Source: an uncultured Prevotella sp. (GTDB taxonomy: Bacteria; Bacteroidota; Bacteroidia; Bacteroidales; Bacteroidaceae). From it: a DNA stretch of 34,413 nucleotides. The notes under the pieces were generated by a model that was given only the letters and a program-made list of their open reading frames with translations, had not been told where the DNA came from and ran no database searches. The position numbers and the translations under genes are program-made. Position 1 is the stretch's first letter, and each line of letters begins with the position of its first letter. Below are positions 1 through 6,319 of the stretch, piece by piece. Where the stretch lies: NCBI GenBank assembly GCA_900315955.1, contig ONBC01000020.1, positions 1 through 34,413 of the forward strand. Reading direction: 5' to 3'.

Positions 1-585
1 ACGCCCATGCAGCGCAGTGCCATCGGTGCCAACAGTCTGAACATGTCCATCCAGCAGCGTGTCAACCCCACCGGCAACGGACTCACCCGTGCCGGATTCG
101 TATTCCGCAAAGGCGACCGTGTGCTGCAGCTCAAGAACGACTACACCAAGGAAGTGTTTAACGGCGACATCGGACTCATTACCGCTGTCAATATGGAGGA
201 CCGCACACTGACCGTCAGCTTCGACGGTAAGGCAGTGGAATACGAGTCCACGGAACTTGACGAACTTAGTCTCGCCTATGCCACGACCATCCACAAGAGT
301 CAAGGCAGCGAATATCCCATCGTCGTCATCCCCGTCCACTTCACCAACTACGTCATGCTCCAGCGCAACCTTATCTACACCGCCGTGACCCGTGCCAAGA
401 AAGTCTGCATTGTCATCGGTCAGAAGCGTGCCCTGTGGTATGCCGTCAGCCATGTCACCGTCACCCAGCGTAATACGAAGCTCAAGGAGCGGTTGCAAGG
501 CAAGACCGTCCCCATGACCTACACCCATTACGACGAAGAGACGCAGACGGATATGGCGGCAGAGGACCACACCCATAACAAATAG
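1..585 (+). CDS. RecD-like ATP-dependent DNA helicase, C-terminal part (5' end outside window)
   Basis: The reading frame is open from base 1 and stops with TAG at 583-585, so this is the last 194 residues of a longer protein. It carries the C-terminal half of a superfamily 1B helicase of the RecD/RecD2 kind. An early PMQRSAIGANSLN stretch is followed by a GDRVLQLKNDY segment and NGDIGLI, as in RecD2 proteins. Helicase motif V/VI-type sequences follow: ATTIHKSQGSEYP and IYTAVTRAKK. These proteins use ATP to unwind DNA 5' to 3' in repair. The Walker A and B motifs must lie upstream of the window. The last 40 residues are charged and look like a non-conserved tail. It is probably a core gene that marks the left edge of the accessory region. 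Confidence 0.9.
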   Translation, partial: TPMQRSAIGANSLNMSIQQRVNPTGNGLTRAGFVFRKGDRVLQLKNDYTKEVFNGDIGLITAVNMEDRTLTVSFDGKAVEYESTELDELSLAYATTIHKSQGSEYPIVVIPVHFTNYVMLQRNLIYTAVTRAKKVCIVIGQKRALWYAVSHVTVTQRNTKLKERLQGKTVPMTYTHYDEETQTDMAAEDHTHNK

Positions 586-591
586 AGCCCA

Positions 592-822
592 ATGAACTAC
601 GAAGACATCTGGCAGATACAGGACGAGATAACGGCAGCGGTCAACTCCCTTAGCTTTTCCCTATGGGACTTGCATTACGATCGTTCCTCCTTCGCCTTCC
701 ACATGGAGTTGAACGAGCATCTTCCTGACGAAGTTTTGTCGTCCTTCTGTTCGCAGATGCCCATGTCAGCAGACTATGATGGGGAGGGAAATCATGGTTC
801 GTTATTTTCAGTCAATGTCTGA
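592..822 (+). CDS. Small acidic protein of unknown function
   Basis: A 76-residue ORF that starts six bases after the stop of the RecD-like gene and so is probably translated from the same transcript. The protein is acidic and rich in aromatic residues, with a DIWQIQDEI start and a WDLHYDRSSFAFHMEL middle part. I recognise no motif, signal peptide or membrane segment. The tight spacing supports it being real, but it could be a chance ORF. Its last 11 bases overlap the 3' end of a short zinc-ribbon gene on the other strand, so the two genes converge. Confidence 0.5.
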   Translation: MNYEDIWQIQDEITAAVNSLSFSLWDLHYDRSSFAFHMELNEHLPDEVLSSFCSQMPMSADYDGEGNHGSLFSVNV

Positions 823-928
823 AAGTCTCAATATCAGCCACAAATCCGCAGCCTTGACATTCACAAGTACCATCGTCATAGACAAGAACTTCCGGGCATC
901 CACATTCGGGACATAGCAAACCGTCCAT
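812..928 (-). CDS. 38-residue zinc-ribbon protein
   Basis: A very short minus-strand ORF from ATG at 928-926 to TGA at 814-812. The translation starts MDGLLCPECGCPEV, continues through VLVYDDGTCECQGCG and ends FVADIETFRH. The spacing C-x2-C-x-C, then about 15 residues, then C-x-C-x2-C is that of a small treble-clef or zinc-ribbon fold. Five cysteines of this kind in 38 residues, in one open frame, are unlikely by chance. The start codon lies 11 bases after the stop of the basic-protein gene at 940-1149, so the two probably form one operon. Small proteins of this sort often bind nucleic acid or a partner protein. The actual role is unknown. Confidence 0.6.
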   Translation of the reverse strand: MDGLLCPECGCPEVLVYDDGTCECQGCGFVADIETFRH

Positions 929-939
929 AACCTGAGATT

Positions 940-1149
940 CTATTTGAACAATGCTTTGAGTATGTCGCCCAATCCGAATGTCGTGCGGCGATAGACACGG
1001 TTGTACAAGGTTTTCTTGGGATGCAAGATTCCTATACCCCTTTTGCCATAACCAGGAATCAGTGCTCGCTTGATGGCTCTCTTGGCCTGCCCAGTCGTCC
1101 TTGCGCTGATACTTCTCTTGATCGACGGCTTTCTGAATCCGAATTTCAT
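940..1149 (-). CDS. Short, strongly basic conserved-type protein of unknown function
   Basis: A 69-residue protein with about a third Lys/Arg. It contains the stretches SARTTGQAKRAIKRA and PGYGKRGIG, then HPKKTLYNRVYRRTTFG. I recall similar small proteins (TTGRAKRAIKK... PGYGKKG... DPKKA.YNKVY.KTTF) as common unannotated hypotheticals in Bacteroidota and Firmicutes, but cannot name a domain. The charge suggests nucleic-acid binding. A GGAAGGAG sequence sits 5 to 12 bases before the ATG, which is an unusually strong ribosome binding site for this organism group. The 3' end of a group II intron lies about 31 bases upstream of the ATG, in the leader. The zinc-ribbon gene follows after 11 bases. 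Confidence 0.7.
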   Translation of the reverse strand: MKFGFRKPSIKRSISARTTGQAKRAIKRALIPGYGKRGIGILHPKKTLYNRVYRRTTFGLGDILKALFK

Positions 1150-1179
1150 AGGTGCTCCTTCCTTTAGATATAACTTACA

Positions 1180-1270
1180 ATCGAGTAGGAGGAAAACGAA
1201 GTAGTTTTCTTCCTACTTTCGTTTTCCGACCTCTCACACCACCGTACGTGCCGTTCGGCATACGGCGGTT
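1180..1270 (-). ncRNA. Group II intron domains V and VI
   Basis: On the minus strand, 1269-1238 forms the domain V hairpin: ACCGCCGTA pairs with TACGGTGGT around an inner TGCC-GAAC-GGCA stem and tetraloop, with a CGC-type catalytic triad near the base. Domain VI follows: GGAAAACGAA(A)GTAG pairs with CTACTTCGTTTTCC, leaving one bulged A on the 5' strand. The tail is TCCTACTCGAT, which ends in the AY expected of a group II 3' splice site. These structures appear intact, so the RNA core could still be spliced if a maturase were supplied from elsewhere. The fold was worked out by eye. Confidence 0.8.
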
Positions 1271-1271
1271 C

Positions 1272-2565
1272 CTATTTTGGGTGCCATTCGAGATACGACC
1301 CGATTAAAGTAGCATACCCTGCGGAGCGTAGTTTATTGTTATCTATCGCCCTTTTTAGAATAGGGCTATCAGCTATTCGCCAATAGCCCTTGCGAGTATT
1401 ACCCCATTCGTATGCTTGATATTTATTGATACCACATATGATGAGGTTTGCCACTTTTGTCTTGGCTTTCTTCCAAGCTTTCCATATACACATGCGGATT
1501 CTACGCCTTAGCCATTCGTCTGTTACAAGCAAGAGACGCTTCATATTGGCAAGGTGATAATACCCAACCCACCCTTGTATGTACTCTTTCAGTTTCCGCT
1601 TCCTCTTTTCGTATCCCCATCCGCTGCTTCGACTCGTCAGTTCTTTTAGACGTGACTTCATCTTTGCTTTGGATTTCGGGTGTACGGTGAGTTGGCATTT
1701 GCCTTTTCGGGTTATGCTCTCCTTTACTCGCATTGCAGCCCTTTTGGACTTGCAGAATATCATCGAGTCATCAGCATAGCGCACAAAGGGTAGTCCCCTG
1801 CGTTCGAGTTCTTTATCCAATTCGTTGAGCATTATATTACTCAACAATGGACTTAGAGGTCCGCCTTGAGGCGTTCCTTCCTCGCTCGCTTCAAATAAAC
1901 CTTTGTTCATTACACCACTTCGGAGATATTTGTGTATAAGACTGACCACTCTGCCGTCTTTTATCGTACGGCTGAGGATTTCTATGAGTTTGCTATGGCT
2001 CACCGTGTCGAAGAAGCGTTCAAGGTTATATGTAGCCTTCGTTGATTATCCTTCGCGCTCCTCGTAGTGCGTCATGGCATCCTCTTCTCGGACGGAAGCC
2101 GTAGCTCGTCTTTGAGAATTGGTTCTCATAGATGGGAGTCAGTACTTGGTTGATGGCTTGTTGCACTAGACGGTCTACTACTGTAGGTATTCCCAACAGG
2201 CGCATCTTGCCATTGTCCTTGGGTATTTCTACCCTTTTCACTGGGTTCGGACGGTAAGAGCCGTCCATCAAGGAACGGATGAGCACATCTTTGTTGGTCA
2301 TGAGCCATGGGAGTAACTGCTCGCATGACATCTTGTCGATACCACCACAGCCCTTGTTTCTCATAACTGCTTTGTATGCTCGATTGAGATTTGTGGGACT
2401 AAGAATTTGCTCGAAAAGGTGTTCCTTGTCGAATGGTACTTCCACGATGTTGTCTTCACACATCCACATGAAGGTCTGCACTCCCCCATACCATTCGGTT
2501 TCCGACCTATTTCTTTGGGGGCAGCCATTAACTTGGGATAATGTTTTCTGCATTCTTTCCTTCAT
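1272..2565 (-). pseudogene. ltrA: Group II intron reverse transcriptase/maturase, disrupted
   Basis: Two neighbouring frames together make one LtrA-type protein. The first (2565-2026, 179 residues) has the N-terminal RT motifs: YKAVMRNKGCGGID, IPKDNGKMRLLGIPT and YGFRPRRGCHDAL. It stops after RRIINEGYI. The second (from about 2020 to 1272) resumes with LERFFDTVSHSKL and has EGTPQGGPLSPLLSN, the catalytic VRYADDS, then the maturase stretch RIRMCIWKAWK and NTRKGYWRIADSP. At the junction the family has about six more residues, W/Y-VVDID; restoring them needs 14 nt, so a 14-nt deletion is inferred. It removes the first catalytic aspartate and shifts the frame. A second, in-frame loss of roughly 30 to 40 codons lies near 1720, where ESITR joins KGKCQLTVHPKS directly and the KLxLKVNxEK...FLG segment is missing. 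The enzyme cannot be active. Confidence 0.9.
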
Positions 2566-2937
2566 AAGGTATGTTTCAATTACTATCGTTTAATTGTTAG
2601 GTTCAGCCCTTCGTGCAACGTTATCGACTTCTTTCGTAAAAAACTATTTGAAGCGTCCGTGAGACCTCCTCGGATAAGGGCATTGTCTTTCCATCTTATA
2701 CCTACTTCATTTACACCGACCGTTCCGAATAGCTATTGGGCTTTAGTTTGAGTTGCAACCTCACCCACAGTCACATGCCTTATATGAAGTTTCTATCCGT
2801 TAGGTCAGATATTTGTCGCCGGCTTCCTTCAGATTCCACCTCACGATGGACACCCTTGCCTTTGACTATGCAATTCCCGCTATTAGGGCTTACTCGGGAC
2901 TTGCACCCGTTAGACAATGCTCATGCCGAGCATACAC
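2566..2937 (-). ncRNA. Group II intron 5' structural domains (I-III and start of IV)
   Basis: This stretch of about 370 nt has no credible gene. On the minus strand it begins GTGTATGCTCGGCATGAGC and contains GGGTGCAAGTCCC, GAAGGAAGCCGGCGAC and later short paired blocks typical of group II domain I. It ends at the start codon of the intron reverse transcriptase. The short ORFs that can be drawn through it on the plus strand are chance readings. The exon-binding sequences were not assigned. Confidence 0.65.
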
Positions 2938-2942
2938 GGCAA

Positions 2943-2972
2943 ATATACGACTTATTTTTCAAAGTCGTATAT
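2943..2972 (-). terminator. Perfect 11-bp hairpin after the lipoprotein gene; group II intron target
   Basis: On the minus strand ATATACGACTT is followed by an eight-base loop and AAGTCGTATAT, with no mismatch. It starts 15 bases after the stop codon of the lipoprotein gene at 2988-3383, so it is well placed as its transcription terminator. It lacks a long T-run: the next bases are TTGCC and then the inferred first base of the intron. That arrangement, hairpin then a few bases then intron, is typical of group IIC insertion. Confidence 0.6.
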
Positions 2973-2987
2973 CTGTCATAGTAGTAT

Positions 2988-3383
2988 TTATCGTTTTGTA
3001 CAGTCGATTTCCATTTTTTTGCCATCGCTGTTGCTGTAAGCTATATGCACGCTTTTACCACTCTTGCTCGTTATGCGCATCGTTTCGACAACAGGATCAG
3101 GTGTTACGCCGGTAATGGTATTTCCTTCTAATTTCCATGTGCCTTCATAGTCATAATCCATAAAGACAATATGATATGTCTTGTCAGAAGAGAATGTAAC
3201 GTAGGAATTCCCGTTAAGAGGAACGCTTTGACCATTCACCGTGATTTGTGTCATGTTCCATGTACCAACAAGTTCTGTTTCCGAGATGAGAACACCGTTG
3301 TCGCTGTCGTCATCATCGCTACTACATGCAGCGAATGTAAACGCCGTCAGCAGTAACATCATCATTAATAAGATCTTTTTCAT
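2988..3383 (-). CDS. Lipocalin-like lipoprotein
   Basis: A 131-residue protein with a clear type II signal peptide: MKK, a Leu/Met-rich core, and the lipobox FAAC with the lipidated Cys at residue 20. The sequence right after it, CSSDDDDSD, is an acidic run of the kind that serves as a surface-export signal for Bacteroidota lipoproteins. The mature part has ELVGTWNMTQITVNG, VTFSSDKTYH and YEGTWKLEGNTI. This is the repeated G-T-W strand pattern of small lipocalin-like beta-barrels in Bacteroidales. It probably sits in the outer membrane; a ligand cannot be inferred. It ends at a perfect hairpin and the group II intron follows. Its upstream gap of 75 bases to the next gene has a weak TATATTTC element but no clear promoter. 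Confidence 0.8.
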   Translation of the reverse strand: MKKILLMMMLLLTAFTFAACSSDDDDSDNGVLISETELVGTWNMTQITVNGQSVPLNGNSYVTFSSDKTYHIVFMDYDYEGTWKLEGNTITGVTPDPVVETMRITSKSGKSVHIAYSNSDGKKMEIDCTKR

Positions 3384-3458
3384 TGCGATTTATACATTTT
3401 GTGGTCGACTGAAATAATAGTCGTCCGGTTAGAAATATAGTTTTGTTATATTAAAAGA

Positions 3459-4322
3459 TTATTCGTACATATCCGAGTTGCTATTGACCCCCTGACTACG
3501 ATAAGTCTTGTAGAACTTGTCTGGTCCGCCAATCTTGAAGTACGCGCGCTTTTGCTTCTGTGTGCTGTAGCAGTCGGTCTTCTCGCGTACTTTCTGTACT
3601 GCGGCTTTCTTGGAATAGTTAGTTACACCGCTCACATAGAAGCTGTTCTCGATATGCTGCAAATTCTTGCAATCACTGTCGAATGAGTATGCGATGCGGT
3701 TCTTGAACTTCACAGGTGACGAGCCTTCTGAGTAGCTGGCTACAATGGCAGTTCGCTTTGGGAAGTCCTTTGTACGCTCGCAGGTCTTGACAAAGCGAGG
3801 CGACACCTTATACTCGTTGATGACTTTGTAGGCGTGAGCCGGGATGCAGACGATCTGCTTCACCTTCGTCGTAATGCCATGAGACTGCCCTTTCACGAGT
3901 TTAGACAAGGTTGATGCAGTAGTCGGGACATAATACTGCGTCGGCCAAAAGCCATTCGCACTCCAATAGGTCTGGCTGACACCAAATCCCATAGAAGCAC
4001 TCTCGGTAGTGCTCGTGGTGTACTCCCGATTCTTGAAATAGTCATTCGCCTCACCGTTGATGATGAAGAAAGTCTTGTCCATATCGATAAACAAGTCCTT
4101 GTCAGTCTTGTTCTGAAGGATGAATCCCACAGAGCCGTCCCTACCCCAAAGGTTGTACATCACCTTCATGTCTCCGTTCTCATACACTAGTGAGTTGTCC
4201 TCCTGCTTCAGCGCATCCGACTTGACATCATACACCTGATAGTAGAGATGCTTGCATGATGACAGTCCCATACAAGTCAAGACGGCCATCAAGACTAACG
4301 TTCTCGTACTTCTTTTCTTCAT
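3459..4322 (-). CDS. Lipoprotein of unknown function
   Basis: The start is taken at ATG 4322-4320, giving 287 residues, because this Met opens a proper signal peptide (MKKRSTRT, then a hydrophobic core, then LSSC with the lipidated Cys near residue 23). An in-frame Met 19 codons further upstream would bury that signal. The mature protein has KHLYYQVYDV just after the lipid anchor, GRDGSVGFILQNKTDKDLFIDMDKTFF in the middle (written here only to show a beta-rich, immunoglobulin-like region), and several Tyr/Ser-rich stretches. I do not recognise a named domain. It is transcribed away from the HD-hydrolase gene, and its promoter lies in the shared, symmetrical control region at 4364-4473. That suggests the two directions are controlled together. 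Confidence 0.7.
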   Translation of the reverse strand: MKKRSTRTLVLMAVLTCMGLSSCKHLYYQVYDVKSDALKQEDNSLVYENGDMKVMYNLWGRDGSVGFILQNKTDKDLFIDMDKTFFIINGEANDYFKNREYTTSTTESASMGFGVSQTYWSANGFWPTQYYVPTTASTLSKLVKGQSHGITTKVKQIVCIPAHAYKVINEYKVSPRFVKTCERTKDFPKRTAIVASYSEGSSPVKFKNRIAYSFDSDCKNLQHIENSFYVSGVTNYSKKAAVQKVREKTDCYSTQKQKRAYFKIGGPDKFYKTYRSQGVNSNSDMYE

Positions 4323-4363
4323 AGTAAAAGTGTTTTTAGTTGAACTTAAATTGAAATCTGCCG

Positions 4364-4371
4364 CAAAGATA
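4364..4371 (-). promoter_or_regulatory. Minus-strand -7 promoter element (TATCTTTG)
   Basis: TATCTTTG on the minus strand matches the Bacteroidales -7 consensus TAnnTTTG exactly. It is 42 bases upstream of the lipoprotein start at 4322 and six bases outside the left arm of the inverted repeat. No TTTG-type -33 element is present at the usual distance, because that region is occupied by the repeat arm. This suggests dependence on a bound regulator. Confidence 0.6.
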
Positions 4372-4377
4372 ATACAC

Positions 4378-4459
4378 ATCTGTTCTCCCTATGCGGACAC
4401 GTCCAATTATTTTTGATAAATACAAATTTTTTGGACGCGTCCGCATAGAGCGAACAGAT
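4378..4459. repeat. 29-bp imperfect inverted repeat in a divergent promoter region (likely operator)
   Basis: The left arm is 4378-4406 and the right arm 4431-4459, with a 24-bp AT-rich spacer. By hand alignment 26 of 29 positions are complementary. Each arm contains its own near-palindrome, GGACACGTCC on the left and GGACGCGTCC on the right, so there are dyads within the larger dyad. The two flanking -7 elements lie six bases outside each arm, which makes the whole region symmetrical. The simplest reading is a paired operator for one regulator acting on both divergent promoters. The WYL protein two genes downstream is an obvious candidate, by inference only. Confidence 0.75.
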
Positions 4460-4465
4460 TATTCG

Positions 4466-4473
4466 TATATTTG
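4466..4473 (+). promoter_or_regulatory. Plus-strand -7 promoter element (TATATTTG)
   Basis: TATATTTG matches the TAnnTTTG consensus and is followed by GCAACC. It lies 22 bases before the ATG of the HD-hydrolase gene and six bases after the right arm of the inverted repeat. There is no recognisable -33 element at the usual 19 to 21 bases upstream. Confidence 0.7.
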
Positions 4474-4495
4474 CAACCATTAATAGAATAATATT

Positions 4496-5197
4496 ATGAA
4501 CAAGAAGCTGAAAGTTTATCTCAATTACGATGCAGAAACCAAGGAGTACTCCATTATACCACAAGAATTGGAGGCTCATCATATCTACGCCTTTGGTGCT
4601 GATGTGACAGACACAGTAGAAGAACTGATAACCCTCATAGACGACGTTCAGTTATTCGAATATAATGATGATGCCGTAGAAGCCGATCCACAGGACATCA
4701 TCGGTCTGCTTTTGGAGATTATCCCACAGTGCAAGGTCACGGATGAAGACAAGCGCTATATCGATACCGTCAACCTCATGATGCAACGGCACTACGGTCA
4801 GAAAGACAAAGCCGGGAAAGACTATTACTTTCACCCAACAAGAGTCAGTGCACGGCTGGATCTCATCGAAGATAAAATAGTTGCCTTACTGCATGATACG
4901 ATAGAAGATACTGGCATGACGCCTGAGAAACTCTTGCAATTAGGCTACTCTCAAAATACTGTCGATGCCATCCTTTCTGTCACGCGAAAGCAGGGAGAAA
5001 GCTATGCCGACTTCATTGCAAGAGCCAACACCAATCAGACCGGAAGGCTCGTGAAACTGGCTGATTTGGAAGATAACATGGACATCCGCCGTCTGCCAGA
5101 CCTCACTGAGAAGGACTGGCACCGTCTCAATAAGTATCTCCATGCCTACCACTATCTCAACCATGAAGAGAACGATACATCACTCATCAAAGAATAA
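4496..5197 (+). CDS. HD-domain phosphohydrolase, RelA/SpoT (MESH1)-like
   Basis: A 233-residue protein. Residues 1 to about 80 have no recognised domain. From about residue 90 to 215 it has an HD hydrolase domain with the order seen in the hydrolase part of RelA/SpoT proteins and in small MESH1-type enzymes. The order is DYYFHPTRV (His113), ALLHDTIEDTG (His133-Asp134, Glu137-Asp138) and VKLADLEDNM (Asp190, Asp193-Asn194). These residues bind a metal ion that removes pyrophosphate from (p)ppGpp-like nucleotides. There is no synthetase or regulatory domain, so if active it would only degrade its nucleotide. The substrate could also be another phosphorylated nucleotide. It is followed after five bases by a WYL regulator and is the first gene of that operon, with its own promoter at 4466. 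Confidence 0.75.
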   Translation: MNKKLKVYLNYDAETKEYSIIPQELEAHHIYAFGADVTDTVEELITLIDDVQLFEYNDDAVEADPQDIIGLLLEIIPQCKVTDEDKRYIDTVNLMMQRHYGQKDKAGKDYYFHPTRVSARLDLIEDKIVALLHDTIEDTGMTPEKLLQLGYSQNTVDAILSVTRKQGESYADFIARANTNQTGRLVKLADLEDNMDIRRLPDLTEKDWHRLNKYLHAYHYLNHEENDTSLIKE

Positions 5198-5202
5198 CCA
5201 TC

Positions 5203-6204
5203 ATGCCGAGCACCAAGAACTATTCCACCCGTCTGCGCGTCCTCGACCAGTGTCTGCGCAGCGGACACGCCTATTCGGGCAAGGAACTCACTGACTTCAT
5301 TAATCGGGAGTTGGAGCTACGTGGAGAACCGATAATCACTTCACGCACCACGCTGATGGACGACCTGCTCAACATTGAGAACGAGTATCACACCAACATC
5401 GTCCGCAAGAAACACGGGCGGCAGACCACCTATCAGTATGAGGACCCCAACTTCTCCATCTTCTCCACCGAGCTCTCTGAGGACGACCTTCTGCATCTCT
5501 CCCAAGCCCTGGACATTCTCCAGCGCTTCAACGGCATGCCGGAAGCCGACTGGGTGTCGGAGCTCAGCGCTCGCCTCAACCTCTGCATGAGTAATCATAA
5601 AGAAGTGCGCGCCGCCGTTGGCTTCGAGTCGTCCATATATAATAAAGGGATGGAGCACTTCACCCCACTCTTCAACGCCATCCGCAAGAAGACCACTGTG
5701 GAGCTGCGCTATCTGAGTTTCCGGATGACAGAGCCCCAGACGCTCATCGTCCACCCCTACTACTTGAAGCAGTACAACAACCGCTGGTTCCTCTTCTGCT
5801 GCAACGGCGACCATACTAACCTGAGCAACTATCCCCTCGATAGGATTCTCAGTGTGAAGCTCGCCCACGTGCCTTACCGTGAAACCCATATCGACTTCGA
5901 CGAATACTTTGAAGATGTCATCGGTGTGACCAAGCGTGAGGGCCAGCAAGCCGAGAAAGTACTGCTACGCTTTCCCAAGAATGAATACCCCTACGTCGCC
6001 ACCAAGCCCTGGCACGGCAGTCAGAAGAAGGTTGATGAGGACGACACAAGCGTAACCATCGAGCTCGACGTGGTCATCAACTACGAGCTGGAGCAGAAGA
6101 TCCTCTCGTGGGGCGACTATGTGGAAGTATTGCAACCACAAGCGCTCAGAGACGTCATCGGACATCGATTGGAGAATGCAATCGAGAATTATCATTCAAG
6201 ATAA
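5203..6204 (+). CDS. WYL-domain transcriptional regulator
   Basis: A 333-residue protein. The N-terminus (YSTRLRVLDQCLRSG ... ISRTTLMDDL-like, about residues 6 to 55) reads as a winged helix-turn-helix of the DeoR/YafY style. A bundle region follows. The WYL domain starts near residue 160, with VELRYLSFRM, then HPYYLKQYNNRWFLF (His184, Tyr186-187) and NYPLDRILSV. The C-terminal WCX-like region runs to the end (VLLRFPKNEYPYVATKPWHG and onward). WYL proteins bind nucleic acid or nucleotide ligands and often repress neighbouring antiphage genes until infection, as BrxR and CapW do. Here the gene lies five bases after the HD hydrolase and 115 bases before the restriction genes. The dyad-rich repeat at 4378-4459 is a plausible target. 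Confidence 0.9.
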   Translation: MPSTKNYSTRLRVLDQCLRSGHAYSGKELTDFINRELELRGEPIITSRTTLMDDLLNIENEYHTNIVRKKHGRQTTYQYEDPNFSIFSTELSEDDLLHLSQALDILQRFNGMPEADWVSELSARLNLCMSNHKEVRAAVGFESSIYNKGMEHFTPLFNAIRKKTTVELRYLSFRMTEPQTLIVHPYYLKQYNNRWFLFCCNGDHTNLSNYPLDRILSVKLAHVPYRETHIDFDEYFEDVIGVTKREGQQAEKVLLRFPKNEYPYVATKPWHGSQKKVDEDDTSVTIELDVVINYELEQKILSWGDYVEVLQPQALRDVIGHRLENAIENYHSR

Positions 6205-6275
6205 GTACATAACGACTGAACCATCATTTTTCATTATTTTCCATGAATAAAGGATTGGTTCTGTAATAAAATTGC

Positions 6276-6283
6276 TACATTTG
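6276..6283 (+). promoter_or_regulatory. -7 promoter element before the restriction genes (TACATTTG)
   Basis: TACATTTG fits TAnnTTTG. A TTGG at 6255-6258 lies 17 to 18 bases upstream, close to the usual -33 position, making this one of the better promoters in the window. The ATG of the methylase-like gene follows 37 bases later. The restriction genes therefore need not depend on read-through from the WYL gene. Confidence 0.6.
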
Positions 6284-6319
6284 CACTTAGAAAGCTAATA
6301 TTATCAGCCAAAACCACGC

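Larger units (their letters stand above)
1180..2937 (-). mobile_element. Group II intron, degraded
   Basis: The minus strand holds a complete group II intron frame of about 1758 nt. The 5' end is taken at a GTGTATGC sequence (2937 downward). The 3' end is taken at CTACTCGAT (ending at 1180), just after the domain VI hairpin. Between them are about 370 nt of 5' structural domains, a reverse transcriptase ORF placed as in domain IV, and clear domains V and VI. The intron sits five bases after a perfect 11-bp hairpin that ends the preceding lipoprotein gene, the kind of target used by group IIC introns. It lies about 31 bases before the start of the basic-protein gene. The encoded reverse transcriptase carries two deletions, so this copy should not move or splice without help in trans. 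The boundaries are inferred from consensus, not from an empty site. Confidence 0.85.

Noticed and set aside
2940-2947. TATATTTG on the minus strand as a promoter for the basic-protein gene
   Set aside because: It overlaps the 3' arm of the terminator-like hairpin and lies at the inferred intron junction. The match is probably a by-product of the hairpin sequence, although a role before the intron arrived cannot be excluded.
2736-3115. Plus-strand short frames through the intron 5' region
   Set aside because: They overlap structured intron RNA and the lipoprotein gene on the other strand and have no recognisable features.
4378-4459. Possible invertible promoter switch
   Set aside because: The 24-bp spacer between the arms holds no promoter element, and the promoters lie outside the arms, so inversion would change nothing. 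No invertase gene is nearby.
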